A DNA stretch of 64,000 bases from Viscum album (lineage: Eukaryota; Streptophyta; Magnoliopsida; Santalales; Viscaceae). The stretch's first letter is position 1; each line of letters starts with the position of its first letter. The notes below the pieces were generated by a model. That model made no database searches and was not told where the DNA came from. It saw nothing but the letters and a program-made list of their open reading frames with translations. A program made the translations under genes and the position numbers. Of this stretch, positions 1 through 13,620 are shown piece after piece. The stretch is from assembly GCA_963277665.1 (NCBI GenBank), contig OY728160.1, positions 51,320,605 to 51,384,604 on the forward strand. Reading direction: 5' to 3'.

Positions 1-3000
1 TGAATTCATAGAACCACGTTCCTAGTGGTTCCTTGCAACTTGAGTGGAAATGGTAGGGCCTATAAATGAATTCATTCACTAGGTTACCTCAATACCAAGG
101 GGTTTATGATTCCATTTAGCTAATATTGGAACAAATAATGATGTCAGAAATTTTTATGATGAATAAGGAGTTGGGTGTTGTGGATGTTCTTACAGTGTAG
201 CTCATGGATGAGGTTACGAAACTCCACAGTATACTAAAGATCATTTTATCTAACCAAGGTAACCATTTCACATCATAATTATTTAGAGGATTTATTCACA
301 CCTTTTACTATAAGATATGCCTTTACACTATTCACATACCCAGAAATATTTATAGACTAAGGAGATCTTACAAACATTAGAGGATATGTCATGAGATTAT
401 GTATTGAACCTTGAAGATTCTTATGTCTCCATATGGATCCTCCATAGTCACAATTCTATACGTGTTCAATAGTTTATTTTTAACTCTATTTCCTATAGTG
501 GTGTGATATGTTTGAGGTAATGACATCATTTCATTTACCTTGTTATCAATGCATTATTTTTGGGAACCTATTTTCCAGGTAGTGTATGATTTTTATGATC
601 TGTATTTGTCTTTTCTGGCTTGTGATACATGCTTTCTGTAATTTTATTTTATTTTAATAAATGGTCTGGGGTTTCCTCTAACTGATATTTTCTAGTATAT
701 GTGTAATTATAATGATATTGTATTTAAACAGGTGGGTGGTAAGAATTAATTGATTAATATAATGAAATAAATTAAATTTAATTGAATTGGATGTAGTGTA
801 TTTACATCTTTCATGAGTTTAAATTTATTATTTATAAGTTATGGTTGTCATTTAGAACTATAATAGGTTGTTTCATATGTTTTTAATACTTTTAATTATT
901 ATCCTCTATTATGAATTGTTAAACCTTTTCTAATTTTTTGTTCAAAAGCACACATCATAAAAATTATTAATAATCATATTTGGATAAGAATTGGTTTCCC
1001 ATGTAAATATATAATTGTGTGTAATCACCCATCAAGAAGATGATGAGATGTTTTGAAATGAATTTTTAAATTATTTTGGTAATTAACCAAATAGAAAATC
1101 TATTATTTTCTACCCTTGGGTTCCTTGGTCTAATATCCTTGTAGTAGTGTAGTAAAAATATCAATAGTGTAACTCAGAATAAAGGGATAAAATTCAAGAG
1201 TGATAAATGAATCGATGAATTGTGTAATTATTCCTATTGTATTTCAATGAATTTTTTTGGAAATGTGTCTAAACCTATGACTATGAGAAATGATATTATG
1301 GGTTTTACTTGGTTTTATGGATGTGAAGCATCTAGTTTGTGTTATCTTTAGGTACGTTAGTATGGTAGTAATGTTATGAAAAGATAATGAAGTATATATT
1401 TGAATACATTAGTCTTGGATTGTGCGATTTATATATGAATATATTTTTGTAATTTTATTTCATATTATTTATATACACAATCTACCAGTGTCAAGTAACT
1501 AATACTAGAACCCATAGGTTATGGGGGGGGGGGGTTTCCCACAATATTAAGGTAGTAAGGAATGAATGGATAAATACCCCCTCTTACTTGATCTTCCATT
1601 AGTAGTTTTGATGATTATGAGTTGGTTTTGGAGTTCAAATAATTGTTTAGAGGATGTGATATGTTGTGGAGTTCATGCCTAGTATAAAGGGGGAATTAGG
1701 TTGATGTTCTTCATGTTTATCATACCCTTCTTCCTTGTTTAATGATGAGGTTGTGATGTGGATAGGGTTATTGATTCCAATAAAGGATGTGGGAACCCAC
1801 ATAAAGATGGGATGTGTAATTTTGTAACCTGACCTGCATTAATGGTGGCTTGTTATGTGGTGATGAGATTGAATGTAAGGGATGTGAGCATATGCCGTTT
1901 GATGTTTGGTCATGAGAGAGAAAACTTAACGGGGAAGTGGATGTGGGTCACATTTATTGACTTCTTCCTATTATTACTTTATTAAATGATTTTTTTATTT
2001 AGTAAGTTATCAATTGTGAGGTTGGGATGGATTGTTATCCCATTTATGAGTTTATTGGTTCTGTTGTTTGTTCATTAGTTCATTAATATGATATTGACAC
2101 ATTTTCATGAGCCCGTAGGTATGATCCAACTGAGTATACCAGTTATTCTCACTATATGTATATAAAATATCTTTTAGGGTTCCAAGATGTTTACAAGGAC
2201 CGATCAAGGAATTACTAACATAGAGATTTGAGTTGTTCTGGTGTAGCTACCTAAAATTTTATTTTGGTACCATTTAGACACTTTATCTATATTTATTGAT
2301 ATTTTTCATGAATTATGGAATGGTTTGGATTCCCTAATTTTATCATGTGACGAAATTTTCTAGTTTTAGATTTATAATATCACCTAATCAATATATCTTT
2401 TGGTTATTCATTTCATATTAAAAATTTTTATACTATATCTGTTAGTTTCCAACACAAATCTTACTAAAGGTGGGACTTAATAGTTATTATATATCTTCCT
2501 TCATTGATGATCCAAGAAGGGTACCATTACAGGGAGGGGTTTTTGATAATCTGGGACCTTTTAATATTTTGGAAGATAATAGGAAAGAATTTTATCTATA
2601 AAAACCCACTCCTTTATGATTAATGAAATTTAAAGGAATTTTTGATTTTGAATTTATTTATTGGGTTATTTTTAAATTTGATATTTTGAGTTGAGTTACC
2701 AGTGTTATTATATATAAATATATGGATTTTGGATACTCTTAGAGACCCTTTTATTGGTAAGGTTTCTCGGATGAGGTTCAGAGAAGGGATGGAGGGTCAA
2801 GTAGATGAATTATCAACTATTATAGCCATTCACATAGTGAATAGAGTTTTCCAGATGGTGGGAGCCCTTTTCCAAATTATTTAATTGTGTGAAATTTCTA
2901 TTTACTCCCTAAATGGGTAATTAATATAATTCTTGTACTGTTTTAGTATAAGAAATTTGGTTCTAGTAGTTAAAAACACTTGGGGAGACCTTTCATACCA

Positions 3001-3325
3001 TGGACTAGGGTTTTAGGCTTGAAAATTTTTAGGGGGAGACCTTTTAGACCCTCAAATATTGTTCAGGCCTTAAAATATATATGCTACCGATTATAAAATT
3101 GTATTCTTCTCTTGTTTTCCCCTCTAGAGGGTTTTAAGTTTTTTCCCCTTTATCCCCCCTTACACACAATTTAACTTGGGGACTCCCCTCTCATTTTCTA
3201 TCTATTTCACCTTGGATTTGCATAATTCCAAGTAATTTTTTAGGCTCTAGGTTTTTTACCTCCTCTATTTTCCTATAATCTTGGTTTCTCTTTATTTTAT
3301 AATGGTTTAGTTTTATTGGTTTAGC
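1..3325. other. AT-rich intergenic DNA, no gene recognised
   Basis: No reading frame here is long enough or similar enough to a known family to be called. The longest one I considered (2702-2884, 60 codons, plus strand) has no recognisable motif. Base composition and the many TA and TG runs fit old, deaminated repeat DNA. The only conspicuous local feature is a run of 12 G at 1523-1534. Confidence 0.7.
1523..1534 (+). repeat. G12 homopolymer
   Basis: Twelve consecutive G in otherwise AT-rich DNA. It is a simple-sequence tract and could also be a place where read or assembly length is unreliable. Confidence 0.9.
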
Positions 3326-3329
3326 TTTT

Positions 3330-5775
3330 TAATTATAATTCCATTAGAGTATGGTAGAATTAGTAAATTTTGTTAGAAATTTTGTATGGTGTGGCTAGAG
3401 GGTGTCTCGAGATGATGTCTACATGTTGTTGCATTCTGTTTTGATGATGGTAAACTTTTGTATTATTTTTTTTTGGGTTTTTTGATATTTTATAAAATTG
3501 GATATTTAATAGTGTGTGTAAGTTAGGTATTTATCTTGTCATAGGTTTTGGTTTGCATTGGGTGTGACCGAAACATCATTGCTCAAGGTTTTAGTGAGTG
3601 ATTTATGTCGGGTGTCATTTTAGTCTTTATACCTAATCTAATTAATTTTTTAATTATTGATAAACTCTAAGAATGAGTTGAATAATAAATTAGAAATGGT
3701 TTATAATTTATTTTTGTATATTGTTTATTGAGATTAGTTCTTGATATATTAATGAGATCATGGATGTTTTATAAAGGGGATGGATGATCTTGATTTTAAA
3801 ATGAAATAATTGTGTCATAGAGGAATGTGGTCCCTCATACATGCCCCTATGGTTTTCAATGTATAAATATTTTTCATGTGATATTTGTGTTCTCTACACA
3901 ATGGGTGATTGAAAAATTTATTAAATAAATTGTAATTATTAAGTGAAATTTACATGAATGAACTGAACAAAGTGACAAGGACCATGATGGACCCATGTGA
4001 TCCAACATAATGCCTCAACCATTGATGGTAAAGGATTTGAATATGATAACTATGAATTGTAAAAAATAATCCTTGAGGGGTGTAAATTAAATAATATGAA
4101 TATAAAAAGTTATCGTATCCTCAATTATTGTTTCCCTTAGTGAACTCCAGGTATTGGTAAGTGATGAATTGATATAGATGGAATATGGATTGACCATTTC
4201 CAAACATTGAGAATCCTTAAATACATTCATCTAGGGAGAAGACTATGGGGTGTGTATTCCTTCCATACTTTAAATTGATCACCTATGTTGGTATACACAA
4301 TGATATATATAGATTTACTGGCCTAAGGACTAACATAGGGTTACATGAAAAGAGGTTAGGATTGATTCCATTCACCCTTATGTGATATTGACATCGGATT
4401 ACCTACAAGGTCAATAAGGACATGTGATGATTAAAATGATTACATGGGTCTTTATTCCCTATGAGTGAAGAGCTTGGTTTTGATATTTGGAGACAATGAT
4501 TTCAAAGTACAAGAGGGAAACTTGAGTTATGTTGAGACCTTGAGGACCCCATCGGGTTCCTTAGTGAGATGTTGTACTAATATAGGTTGTGTATGGAAAT
4601 GAGTGTTGATGATATATGATTTCACATTGGAACCTTTATCGATGATGTAAACCTAATGGGTTTATCGTTTTATTACATAGGAATATTCGAGTGGGAATAA
4701 TTGTCCATCAAGATTAATTGAAATACATGGGATCCCTTGGAATATCCCCTTAGATCCAGCCTTTGAGCCTAATCTTATTTAATTATTAAGCTATCACATA
4801 GGTTTTTATGTTTAATCCTACTGATTATGGGATTTACTAGTACTACCTACTATGGATCAGTGGTGATACCAAATATTATTGGTTTTAATAGGGTCCCCCC
4901 ATAGAAATAATCTTTAATGTGTGATATTATTGGACTACTTAGGATAAAAATACAATGAATCAGAAATAATGTACAATATTACTAGATTTCATAAAATCAC
5001 CAACTATGAGTGAATTTCACGTATGATACTATTATATTTCTAGGAAATTTGAACTGAGAATTTGTGATGATGCCAAATGATTATGGTAATTCCTCAGATA
5101 AACTTTTGGGGAACGACAATGAAAACTAGAATTTACAGTATTTCATCCTAGGGATCAAATTATATCATGATGACTATTTATTTTCTAGGATCACCTCCTA
5201 AGAATCAAAGATGACACTTGATCATGACTGATCACCAAAGTTTTTCTCATTGGGATTGATTTTATGCTAGATCCTATGGATATAAATGGGTACTTAATAG
5301 GTATTAGCTTAACACCTAATGATTAGTGATTACTAAGGATCACCTTAAATAGATATAATTTATTCCTCATACAATTGGGATACAAATGGATACTTACAAG
5401 AATCCTACACTGGTGGTTGCTACTATGTGTCCGTTATGCATGATATTATTTGGAATGGTTATATGATATCCTCATATATACATTTAAAATATCCAAAGAT
5501 GGTTTGGGTAAATCCCTTGATTGATGTTAGAACATGATGAACAATGGTGTTTATTTATTAATTTATTATTATGTAACTATTTTATTTATACACTGAGAAT
5601 ATCACATGGGTGCAGTGAATTTACTGGCCATGTGTGGTAACACATAAGTTGTTCCGTAAATATTTGTACACAAACCTTGATCGACCATCCATGACCCTTG
5701 GTTACCTAATTATACTTCACTATTTGAAGGTTTATCATGGTGTAGACTTGAGATATGGTCATTCACCTGGATATC
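3330..5775. repeat. Diverged direct repeat, copy A (probable ancient LTR)
   Basis: This block is colinear, with many substitutions and indels, with 18,790-20,608 and its continuation at 31,991-32,640. Shared landmarks in the same order include an AACTGAACAAAGT block (3959 against 19,450), GTGTATGGAAATG (4585 against 20,077) and ATCGATGATGTAA (4638 against 20,127), followed by degenerate repeats of about 51 bp. A decayed minus-strand Ty3/gypsy pol lies between copies A and B. I infer that A is the 3' LTR and B the 5' LTR of one old minus-strand element. Two independent insertions of one family would look the same. No clean terminus or target duplication was found. Confidence 0.6.
4780..5420. 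repeat. Degenerate ~51-bp tandem repeats inside copy A
   Basis: Phrases such as GGATCACCTCCTAAGAATCA recur at short spacing with heavy divergence. The same kind of repeat, with clearer spacing of about 50-53 bp, is present at the equivalent place in copy B (20,295-20,608). Confidence 0.45.
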
Positions 5776-6235
5776 CTTGATGGTTTAGAGATTATGATGT
5801 GCTCTGGCTTATATAACACCGTGAGATTTTAAAAGCAGAACATCATATTCAACAGTATGTATGAAACATAAAATCAAGTTTGTAAGTGAGTGTAACACAC
5901 CTAGAATTTACTATACATTTATTATTAAATAAATTCAATCTATTTGATAGCTTTTAATGAACACAACGTTGGGTTTGAACAAAATAATATACTCTATTAA
6001 AATATTATTGTTTAAACATGACCAATATTACCTATACATTAATATGGAAGGTATGAGTAAGAATTAATAAATTATGAAAATAATTTTCTTTACACATTTA
6101 TAAAATAAATTTAATGGTTATCTATTGATTAGAAAAAAATAATAACCATTTGATAGAAAATGAAATATTTTTTGAAAAATTGTTTTTTTCAAAGAAAATA
6201 GTTTTATCGCTTCTTGTGAAGTTATGATAGAATGA
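5775..6235. repeat. Short diverged direct repeat, left copy (LTR-like)
   Basis: Colinear with 11,684-12,105. Shared landmarks are ACACACCTAG (5894 against 11,808) and TAAAATATTATTGTTTAA (5998 against 11,879), ending in a CTTCTT motif (6211 against 12,092). A pair of direct repeats of about 0.4 kb flanking about 5.5 kb would fit LTRs of an element nested in the older Ty3/gypsy copy. The ends are too diverged for me to prove it. Confidence 0.5.
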
Positions 6236-7189
6236 ATTTTGGAAAATTTTATATTTTTTTTCATATGATGAAATTAATTTTTGAAATCATAATATCAGAA
6301 TTATTTTCAGTTTACATTTTGGTATTTTTGTGAAATTTTTTATTTCACGATGAATAATGAAAACAACTGCATATTATAGAAATCATCATTTTTAATTAAA
6401 TTATTTACAAAGATAAATTATATTTTAAATTGGATTTAACGTAAATTTACTTAAAATATATTATAAAAAAATAAATTTAGGTTAGTGAAATCAATTTTAT
6501 ATTGAATTTTGAAGTTAAAACCTTTTATACCTATGAGAATCTCTTCTTTGGAAACCGACCTTTTAATAATGCCTACGAGTTTAATTTTAAATTGAATGAA
6601 TCCAATTATGTGTATTGGATTTAGAAAAATAGATTATATATTTTTAATAATTATAATTCATTATATATAAAAATTTCAACTAATTTTTTTTCTATAATTA
6701 ATATAAAAAGAAGTAAAAATTAATTACCATGGTTTATGTAAAAATGGGTTCACCTGCAGTTAAAAAAAAATAAGAAAAGGGATAAAAATGACATAATTTT
6801 TTTTTCAAAAACCAATTTTGTGGATATTTTACCCTATAATATATATGGTTCTATAATGACCCATTTTTATGGATTTTTTCAAGATAAAAACATGGGTATC
6901 ACTTTATATTTTGAAAATTTTCATGAGTATCTTCTCCCACACTTATAAAATGCCACCACTCTCATACATTATTCACAATTCCAAAGAATAGTTTTCCAAT
7001 ATATGAAGAAAATAAATTCCTCAAATACCCTATATCATATAGGCCTTGGTTAGACCAAAAATCTAATCTACAAAGGTAGTGGGCTAATCCAAAATTGGTT
7101 TCCCGAAGAAGAAGTAATGTTTTTAATTATGTGTTGTCATTTTACTTCTTCTAGAACCTTATAATATTTTTATAATATTATAATATAAT
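6236..7189. other. AT-rich DNA, nothing recognised
   Basis: Very AT-rich stretch with many A and T runs. I see no coding motif, RNA gene or repeat boundary. Confidence 0.6.
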
Positions 7190-7990
7190 ATCACCAATAT
7201 AAAATATATTCTGTGATTTTATTATTATTTTTAAATAACCCAGATCCATCTCCTCTTCCCTCAAATGGGGAACAAAACCATCGATCATGAGTACGGTGGA
7301 CTACCAAATCACAGACCAATTTAATTTGTTTTTCATTGCCAAATTTCCAAGATATATATAATGACGGATTTAAAATTTTTATTCTATATTTATGACATTA
7401 TTACATATATTTATTTTAAATATAAAATATAATTTCTTACTTTTCATTCTTTGGGGGATATGATGACGTTGCTCGTGTGTACGATGAACTACTGCCTCAC
7501 AAAGCGATGTGATTCGTTTTTCGCTTATGATTTACATGCAAGGTAGTAAGGTTATAATTATTGAATAAATGAAATATTTTTTACCTAACCATACTTCTTA
7601 AAATATAATATTAAATACAACTTATTAATTTTCAATCCATTGGAAAATAAGAAAATATCTCACACGTACGTGTGGACTACTAAATCCACGTAACGACATG
7701 AAATGTTTTCCATTTCATATTTACATGGATGGTTATAAAGATGTATTTGATTAATATAAATTATATATATGAAATAATAATTATTCTATAAATATTAATT
7801 AATATTTATTATCCTTTGGTTCTATCCCTTAAGAAAAATGGAAACAATGTTCATGTATACGTTCAACCAACCGTCTCTACAAAAAGTGTAATCTATTTCC
7901 CATCTCTAAATTTAATTAATTAATAAAAATAACTATATTTTGAATATATATTTTATTTATATTATAGTTAAAATTATATATATTATTGAT
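7190..7990. repeat. Tandem repeat, ~187-bp unit, about 4 copies
   Basis: A marker block recurs four times at even spacing: GTACGGTGGACTACC near 7292, GTACGATGAACTACT near 7479, GTACGTGTGGACTACT near 7667 and ATACGTTCAACCAACC near 7858. Each copy is followed by a TTTTCCATTTCATATTTACATG-like block and then an AT-rich tail. Copies are strongly diverged. No coding potential is visible. The unit length is close to, but the sequence unlike, the 183-bp array at 51.2-55.4 kb. Confidence 0.65.
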
Positions 7991-10900
7991 GCTTGGTCAA
8001 ATTAAATGTAAACAAATTACCTAACTAAAACATACATGAAAAATTAATCAATTACCACCTGAAACTATGATTTTAACAATGAATTGTCAATAAAAAGGTG
8101 ATAATAGACTATATGTAACTAATATATGGTATGATATATATGATTATGGTTATGTAATATATTTATAATAAGCATATTCTTAATATACATGATGTTCATA
8201 AACATATGATAGAATTCTAACACGAGGTAAGAGTTTTCATCTAACTTTTACTTCCATGAGACATACACCATATTCAACACTTATTCCTTTATGTGGTGTA
8301 CATAATACCAATTATGATTTTATATATCAGGAATATATTTATTTTTGTGGTATTTAATGTTTCATTTGGTTTTTTTAATTTATGATTATTATTATTTGAA
8401 GTTACCAAAGTGGTAGGGGTTTATTTCACAATCTCATCATTATTCGAGATTGTTTTTGTTTATGTATCCCTTGGAGGAATTATATGATATTTATATCTTA
8501 AAATCAGTAATTTTCGTTATTATATGGTAATTCATTAATTTTTTCAAGTAATAGTACAATTTTTACTTATGATCCACTAGGGATATTTTTACTCACGAAT
8601 TCTTTAATGGCATTTGGTTGGTAGTTCTATTCATCGATGACATAAACTACTTATTTTACTTATGATACACTAGGGATATGTTGTATTTATATCATCCTTA
8701 TTTTTTATTTGGAATTTTTATTATCATTTTGAGTGAGGATTTACAATTTTTTACTGTTATGTATATTATTTGGGATGGTTTATGATTATTTTTATTTTAT
8801 TGAGCTACATTTCATATATTAGTTTTTCAATACCAATGTATTTATTGTTCTTGTTTCAACCATTTAATTTTATTAATGCCTTAGACATAGTATGTGATTG
8901 TTGGGGACTAATTATAGATTTTACCTTGATGCATAGACATGTCTCATGAGAAAAATAAGTAGTCAAAATGACAACTATATTTATGAACTGATTTAAACTG
9001 TGTTGTAAATGTTTATGAAAGTTTTAGACGTCCTACATTATTCATTCCCTCATTATGTCATATTTCATTTAAGTACATGTAATTATTTTACTATTTATAA
9101 TATCCATGGATTAGTTTCAATCTCATTTGATTATTTATATGAAGTTATATGATCATCATATATTTCTATTATATTATGTTCTTTTTATTAATTAAATTGT
9201 TTTTGTTTTTGTTATTTATCTTTAAATAATGAATATGCTTATTTATTCATGTTAGATTCCACTACAATAATACCCTTACTGAGCATCTGAGCTCACCCAT
9301 TTTCTATTTTTTTTGTTTTCACTAGGATATGAGGAATTATTTTGTAATTGATATGCATGGATATTCTATGATGAATAATGGTGATATCCAAAAATAACAT
9401 TGTGTGTTTTATGTTTTAAAATGTAATGTGGATTTTCAAATATATATCAGTTTTTACAAGACTACTATACTATTCATTCCTTTGGGATTCCATTTCATGT
9501 GTATAGTTTCAATGTAATAAATTAGATACTAGATCTAGGTTACTGGATTAGATATCTTTACAGATGACAAAAAAGAAAGTTTATTATAAACCTTGAAAAC
9601 TAGATTTATGAAAACATATATTAGAGAACATAACCCTATGATCAAATTTGAGGATAAGTATAGTAGAAAATCACACTATTTTATTATTATTTATATTATG
9701 TGGAATTTTCTAGAAATAAATATTTATCTAGATACTATAAATAGACATGATTATGGAACAAATGTAAATAAGGGCAATAACTCCTCAAAAGGCACGTAGG
9801 TATTGAGTTCAGTGTTTCACAGTACACGCTAAGGGGTCTTACTACACACCTAGTTTGATACTCCCAGGGTATATTTTTAGGATAACTCAAATTTAGATTA
9901 CCAAACATTATAAAGGGATTGAAAATATTTTTATTATTTATAAAATTTACCAAATAAACCATGTTTATGATTAATAAATTATCCATACATGCAATTTTCA
10001 ATTTATTTTAAGTGTTTCAAAAGTTTTTGGATTACAAATTGTGATACATAATGTTTTGTTATAATCTAGTGTATTCCATTTTTTAAAAATGTATCCTAGA
10101 TGAAAAATGAAAACTGAAATAATGCATGAAATCCAATGAGTAATAATAGCCATTTTTTATGGCCTTAAGACAATATTTGGAAGGGAACTTGTTTTCCAAA
10201 CATTTTCATTATACATTGAAATAATATAACGTGCTATAAAAAAGTTATAAAATTATATAGGTATTATTGATTTTAAGTGAAGCAATAGAAAAAGAGGATG
10301 GGAGAGTATAAAATGGATAAGGAGAATAAGGGAAAGAAGGGGTTTCTCACATGTGATAATTGGTGAAATAAACACCATGATACCTATTGAAGGGAATGAG
10401 ATTTTGCTACAAGTTTGCAGGGGAGGGCCACCATGCTCATAATTAAAAGGGTATGAAATAAATTTGCATTTTTCAATGCATAAACTACAAGGATATGGGG
10501 AACTACACAAATAAATTCCCCTATATTTAAGGAAATATATCTTAAAAGAAGCTAAGGATTATACAACAATAATGTATATTAAAGGATTTGGGAGAATATA
10601 TTAAATTTCACTGGTAACCAAAAAAAGAGATTCAGTGACAAGTTGAACCTATTTTAAAATATATCATTTATGGAGTATAACCCTTAATATGTTCTTGATG
10701 TTGATATAATAATTATATTTTTAAGGTATAGTTTTTGTAACTATAAAATTGGTCAAAGGTTTTGTGGTTTATTTCATGCTAAATGGATTTTATTGAAAGT
10801 GTTGATTTATAGAATATATTCAACAACCTAATATTTTTTTATAGTATTTTATGTTTTCATTATGGTTTAATGGTGATAAAGGTAATCCCATTTTTGTATT

Positions 10901-11683
10901 TTTTTTCATTAAGATCCTCTTTATATTTTTTGGTGAATACAAGATTGATTTAGTGACCTTACTTTAATTTTTTTACGTTTTATTTTTATTGATTTATTTT
11001 GGATGAGTTTGAAGGATAACAATATAAGTAATGGTTTTAGTTTAATATTGGGTATTATTTTATAACTTGTGACAACCATTTTTGTGTTGGTAAATATCTT
11101 GGGACAGGAGTAATGAAATGTCATTCTAATTATCTATTAAATGTTTTGTAGGTTTAAAATTTCATTTAGTATATTCATTTGTTTGAGAAAGAAATGTAGT
11201 GGGAATTGATTTAAGCACAACCAAATGATAATTTTTTTTGATGAAGTAGAAATATATCAATTAAGTATATTTTAATTTTTTCTCAATCATTATGGTAAAT
11301 GAATACCTTAAATTTAGTAAAAGGATAAAAAATCATATCCTAGAAACTTTATTTTCAATGAATCAAATTCCCATTAACTCATTACAGATTTGTGGTTTTG
11401 TGACTTTTTATTTTTTATTTACCATTCACTTTCTTATGATCAAAGACCTCTATCACCCTCCATCATTATTTGGGAATTATAATTTTTTTCCATGTCCATA
11501 TCTTCACTTCCCACCTATTTTTATCTTAATTATAATCCTATATATGATATTATTCAATATGACCTTCATAATTTACATTTTTTTTATTGAGAGGATTTTT
11601 TATTATCCCTTCTCACAATATGGTATTTCAATAAAAGAATTTTCAAATTATAGAACCATAATTTTTGAGATTAAGAATAAAAT
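7991..11683. other. AT-rich DNA, mostly unassigned
   Basis: No convincing gene. At 9265-9340 the sequence CTTACTGAGCATCTGAGCTC followed by a CACCC-type stretch resembles the R/U5 part of chromovirus LTRs, so part of this block may be a decayed plus-strand LTR. A 131-codon plus-strand frame (11,292-11,687) encodes an Ile/Phe/Tyr-rich product. That is expected from AT-rich DNA, and I do not call it a gene. Confidence 0.5.
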
Positions 11684-12105
11684 GTGACGACCCAATTTAT
11701 TTAGGGGGTAGAATGTGACACACTATGAATTTAAAAGAAGAAAATCATATATAATAGTGTATATGACATGAAACAACAATATTATAAGATAATGCAACAC
11801 ACCTAGGATTCAAAATATATTTATTTTATAGATTTAAATGGGAAAAACACTAGGTTTTAATGGAATGTGATACTCTAATAAAATATTATTGTTTAAGAAT
11901 GACCATTATAACATAGCCATTATTATAATGAGTATTAATAGTAATAACTAAATTATAAAAATTACAGGGTTTAGAAATATATAAAATAAATTAAATGGAT
12001 ATATATTGATTTGAAATAAAATAAGAAAATTTTTAAATAAAAATAAATGTTTTATAGAAAAATATATTTTCCAAATAAACCAGTTTCTTTACTTCTTACG
12101 AACTA
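11684..12105. repeat. Short diverged direct repeat, right copy (LTR-like)
   Basis: Partner of 5775-6235. It begins near TGTGACGACCC, which resembles the TGTCACGACCC end of the 11.4-kb element at 20,609. It ends near ACTTCTTACG, which resembles the TTCTTACA end of that same element. Its right edge falls exactly where RNase H similarity of the neighbouring minus-strand pol stops. This supports an insertion boundary of a related minus-strand element. Confidence 0.5.
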
Positions 12106-13620
12106 ATGTGAAGATCACTGTAGAAAATTATAGATCATGGGTTGGGTGTTTCTTCTCATCAATCTTTAATTGGTGGGAAGAATATGCTATCACTTTTCCA
12201 TGTTACATGAGTTCAAAACCCTATCCATTTATTGATGCATAAAATTAAATAAAAAATACTATCCCACTGGTGGGTAATGTGAGAATAGGTGTACTAATTA
12301 ACCTAGTATTTATGTCTCTAAATATCTACCCACATTCATAAGTATAGAAAAATTTTACACTCATCGTAGTTATCTTGTTTAGTGGGATTCAAAATCCTAA
12401 AAAGTTTCTAAAAAATTGATTATATTACCAAGCTAGTCATTGTAAACTATGGATTTGTTTTATAGATGTTGGTCTAGGCTATCCACCCATTACCTATATT
12501 TTTTAAGGATCTATATATATACAATTTTCCATGATAATATTCCCCATGAATGTTATCTTCCCTATTCAAAAAACACATATACTATAATTCACATATAAAC
12601 ATTCCTTTCATAAGGTCTTAAGTACAATACTCAAATAAATCTCATATTCCTCCTTAGTTTTTGGGTAGATAAGAATATCATATATAAATTCCAACAAATT
12701 TTTGAAAGTTACTCCATAAAGACTCAATTTATTTAATAAATTATGATAGATATAGAATTAGCGAGTCCAAAAGGAATCATTGTGAACTCATAATGCCCTT
12801 ACAATATATGAATATCAGTCTTGGGATTATCCTCTATATTCAACATTACTTGATAATATCTGGAATGAATATCCACCATGGAGAAGTACTAGGCTCTATA
12901 TAGATCATAGAATAAGTAATCAATATGTGGAAGATCATAATTTGTATTTTCAATGAACTTTTATGATAAGGATAACTAATTTATAGGTTCATTAAACCAT
13001 CTTTACTATTGATGAAATGGACTGGTGAACCCCATGGTGAAGAACTTGGGTGTATAAACCCTTTATAAAAATTCTTTTATAGTTGCTTTATTATATCATC
13101 ATGTTTAATAGTGACCATTCTATATGGTTTCATGTATATTGGAACACCTCATGGTATAAGTTCGATCAAGAACTCAATCCATCTTTTAGGAGGAAGACTA
13201 GAGAATTATTCATGAGTCATATCAGCAAATTCCATTACAACGGGAATGTCACCAAGGATGTTATTTTCCTTAGTCTAAATAATTTGAGATAGATATTATG
13301 TCTAATAAGACAATAATATCAATGATTAAGAATATGATTCAAATTCTTATTCATCCTCCACCTTACACTTATATAGATTCAGAGAGTGATTCATGATATG
13401 GAGGGTGATTTCCTTCCATAGACAATTTATGTTGGATCTATACAAGGATAACCATTCCATACCTAGAATTGTAACGAATTCATATATATTGAGTCTGATA
13501 TCATTTAAAATATTAACATTACCCCAAACTTCAACTTGTGATTAAATAATCAGATATTTTTTCCCTAATGATATAAAAGTCATTTGGGGTTGTGACTTGA
13601 TGTACTTAGAAAATACACTA
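12105..13620 (-). pseudogene. Ty3/gypsy pol remnant: protease, reverse transcriptase, RNase H
   Basis: Read on the minus strand, this block gives three Ty3/gypsy domains in the normal order but with stops and frameshifts. The protease tail (about 13,620-13,300) includes VTILGMEWLSLYRSNINCLW, matching the family ILGMDWL motif. The reverse transcriptase (about 13,290-12,590) includes [31 protein letters not shown] and GHYEFTMIPFGLAN. The catalytic YxDD-type motif survives only as FIYDILIYPK. RNase H (about 12,590-12,105) includes INTPILTLP, HGKVIAYSSHQLK and HPTHDL. Integrase is missing because the homology stops at the LTR-like repeat at 12,105. It is certainly non-functional and probably the body of the element whose LTRs are repeats A and B. 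Confidence 0.88.

Noticed and set aside
1..760. Possible third copy of the A/B repeat at the window start
   Set aside because: A few shared words (for example AACCACGTT) but no convincing colinear series over several hundred bases.
11292..11687. 131-codon hydrophobic frame resembling a membrane protein
   Set aside because: Ile/Phe/Tyr-rich product expected from AT-rich DNA. No family motif, and it abuts an LTR-like boundary.
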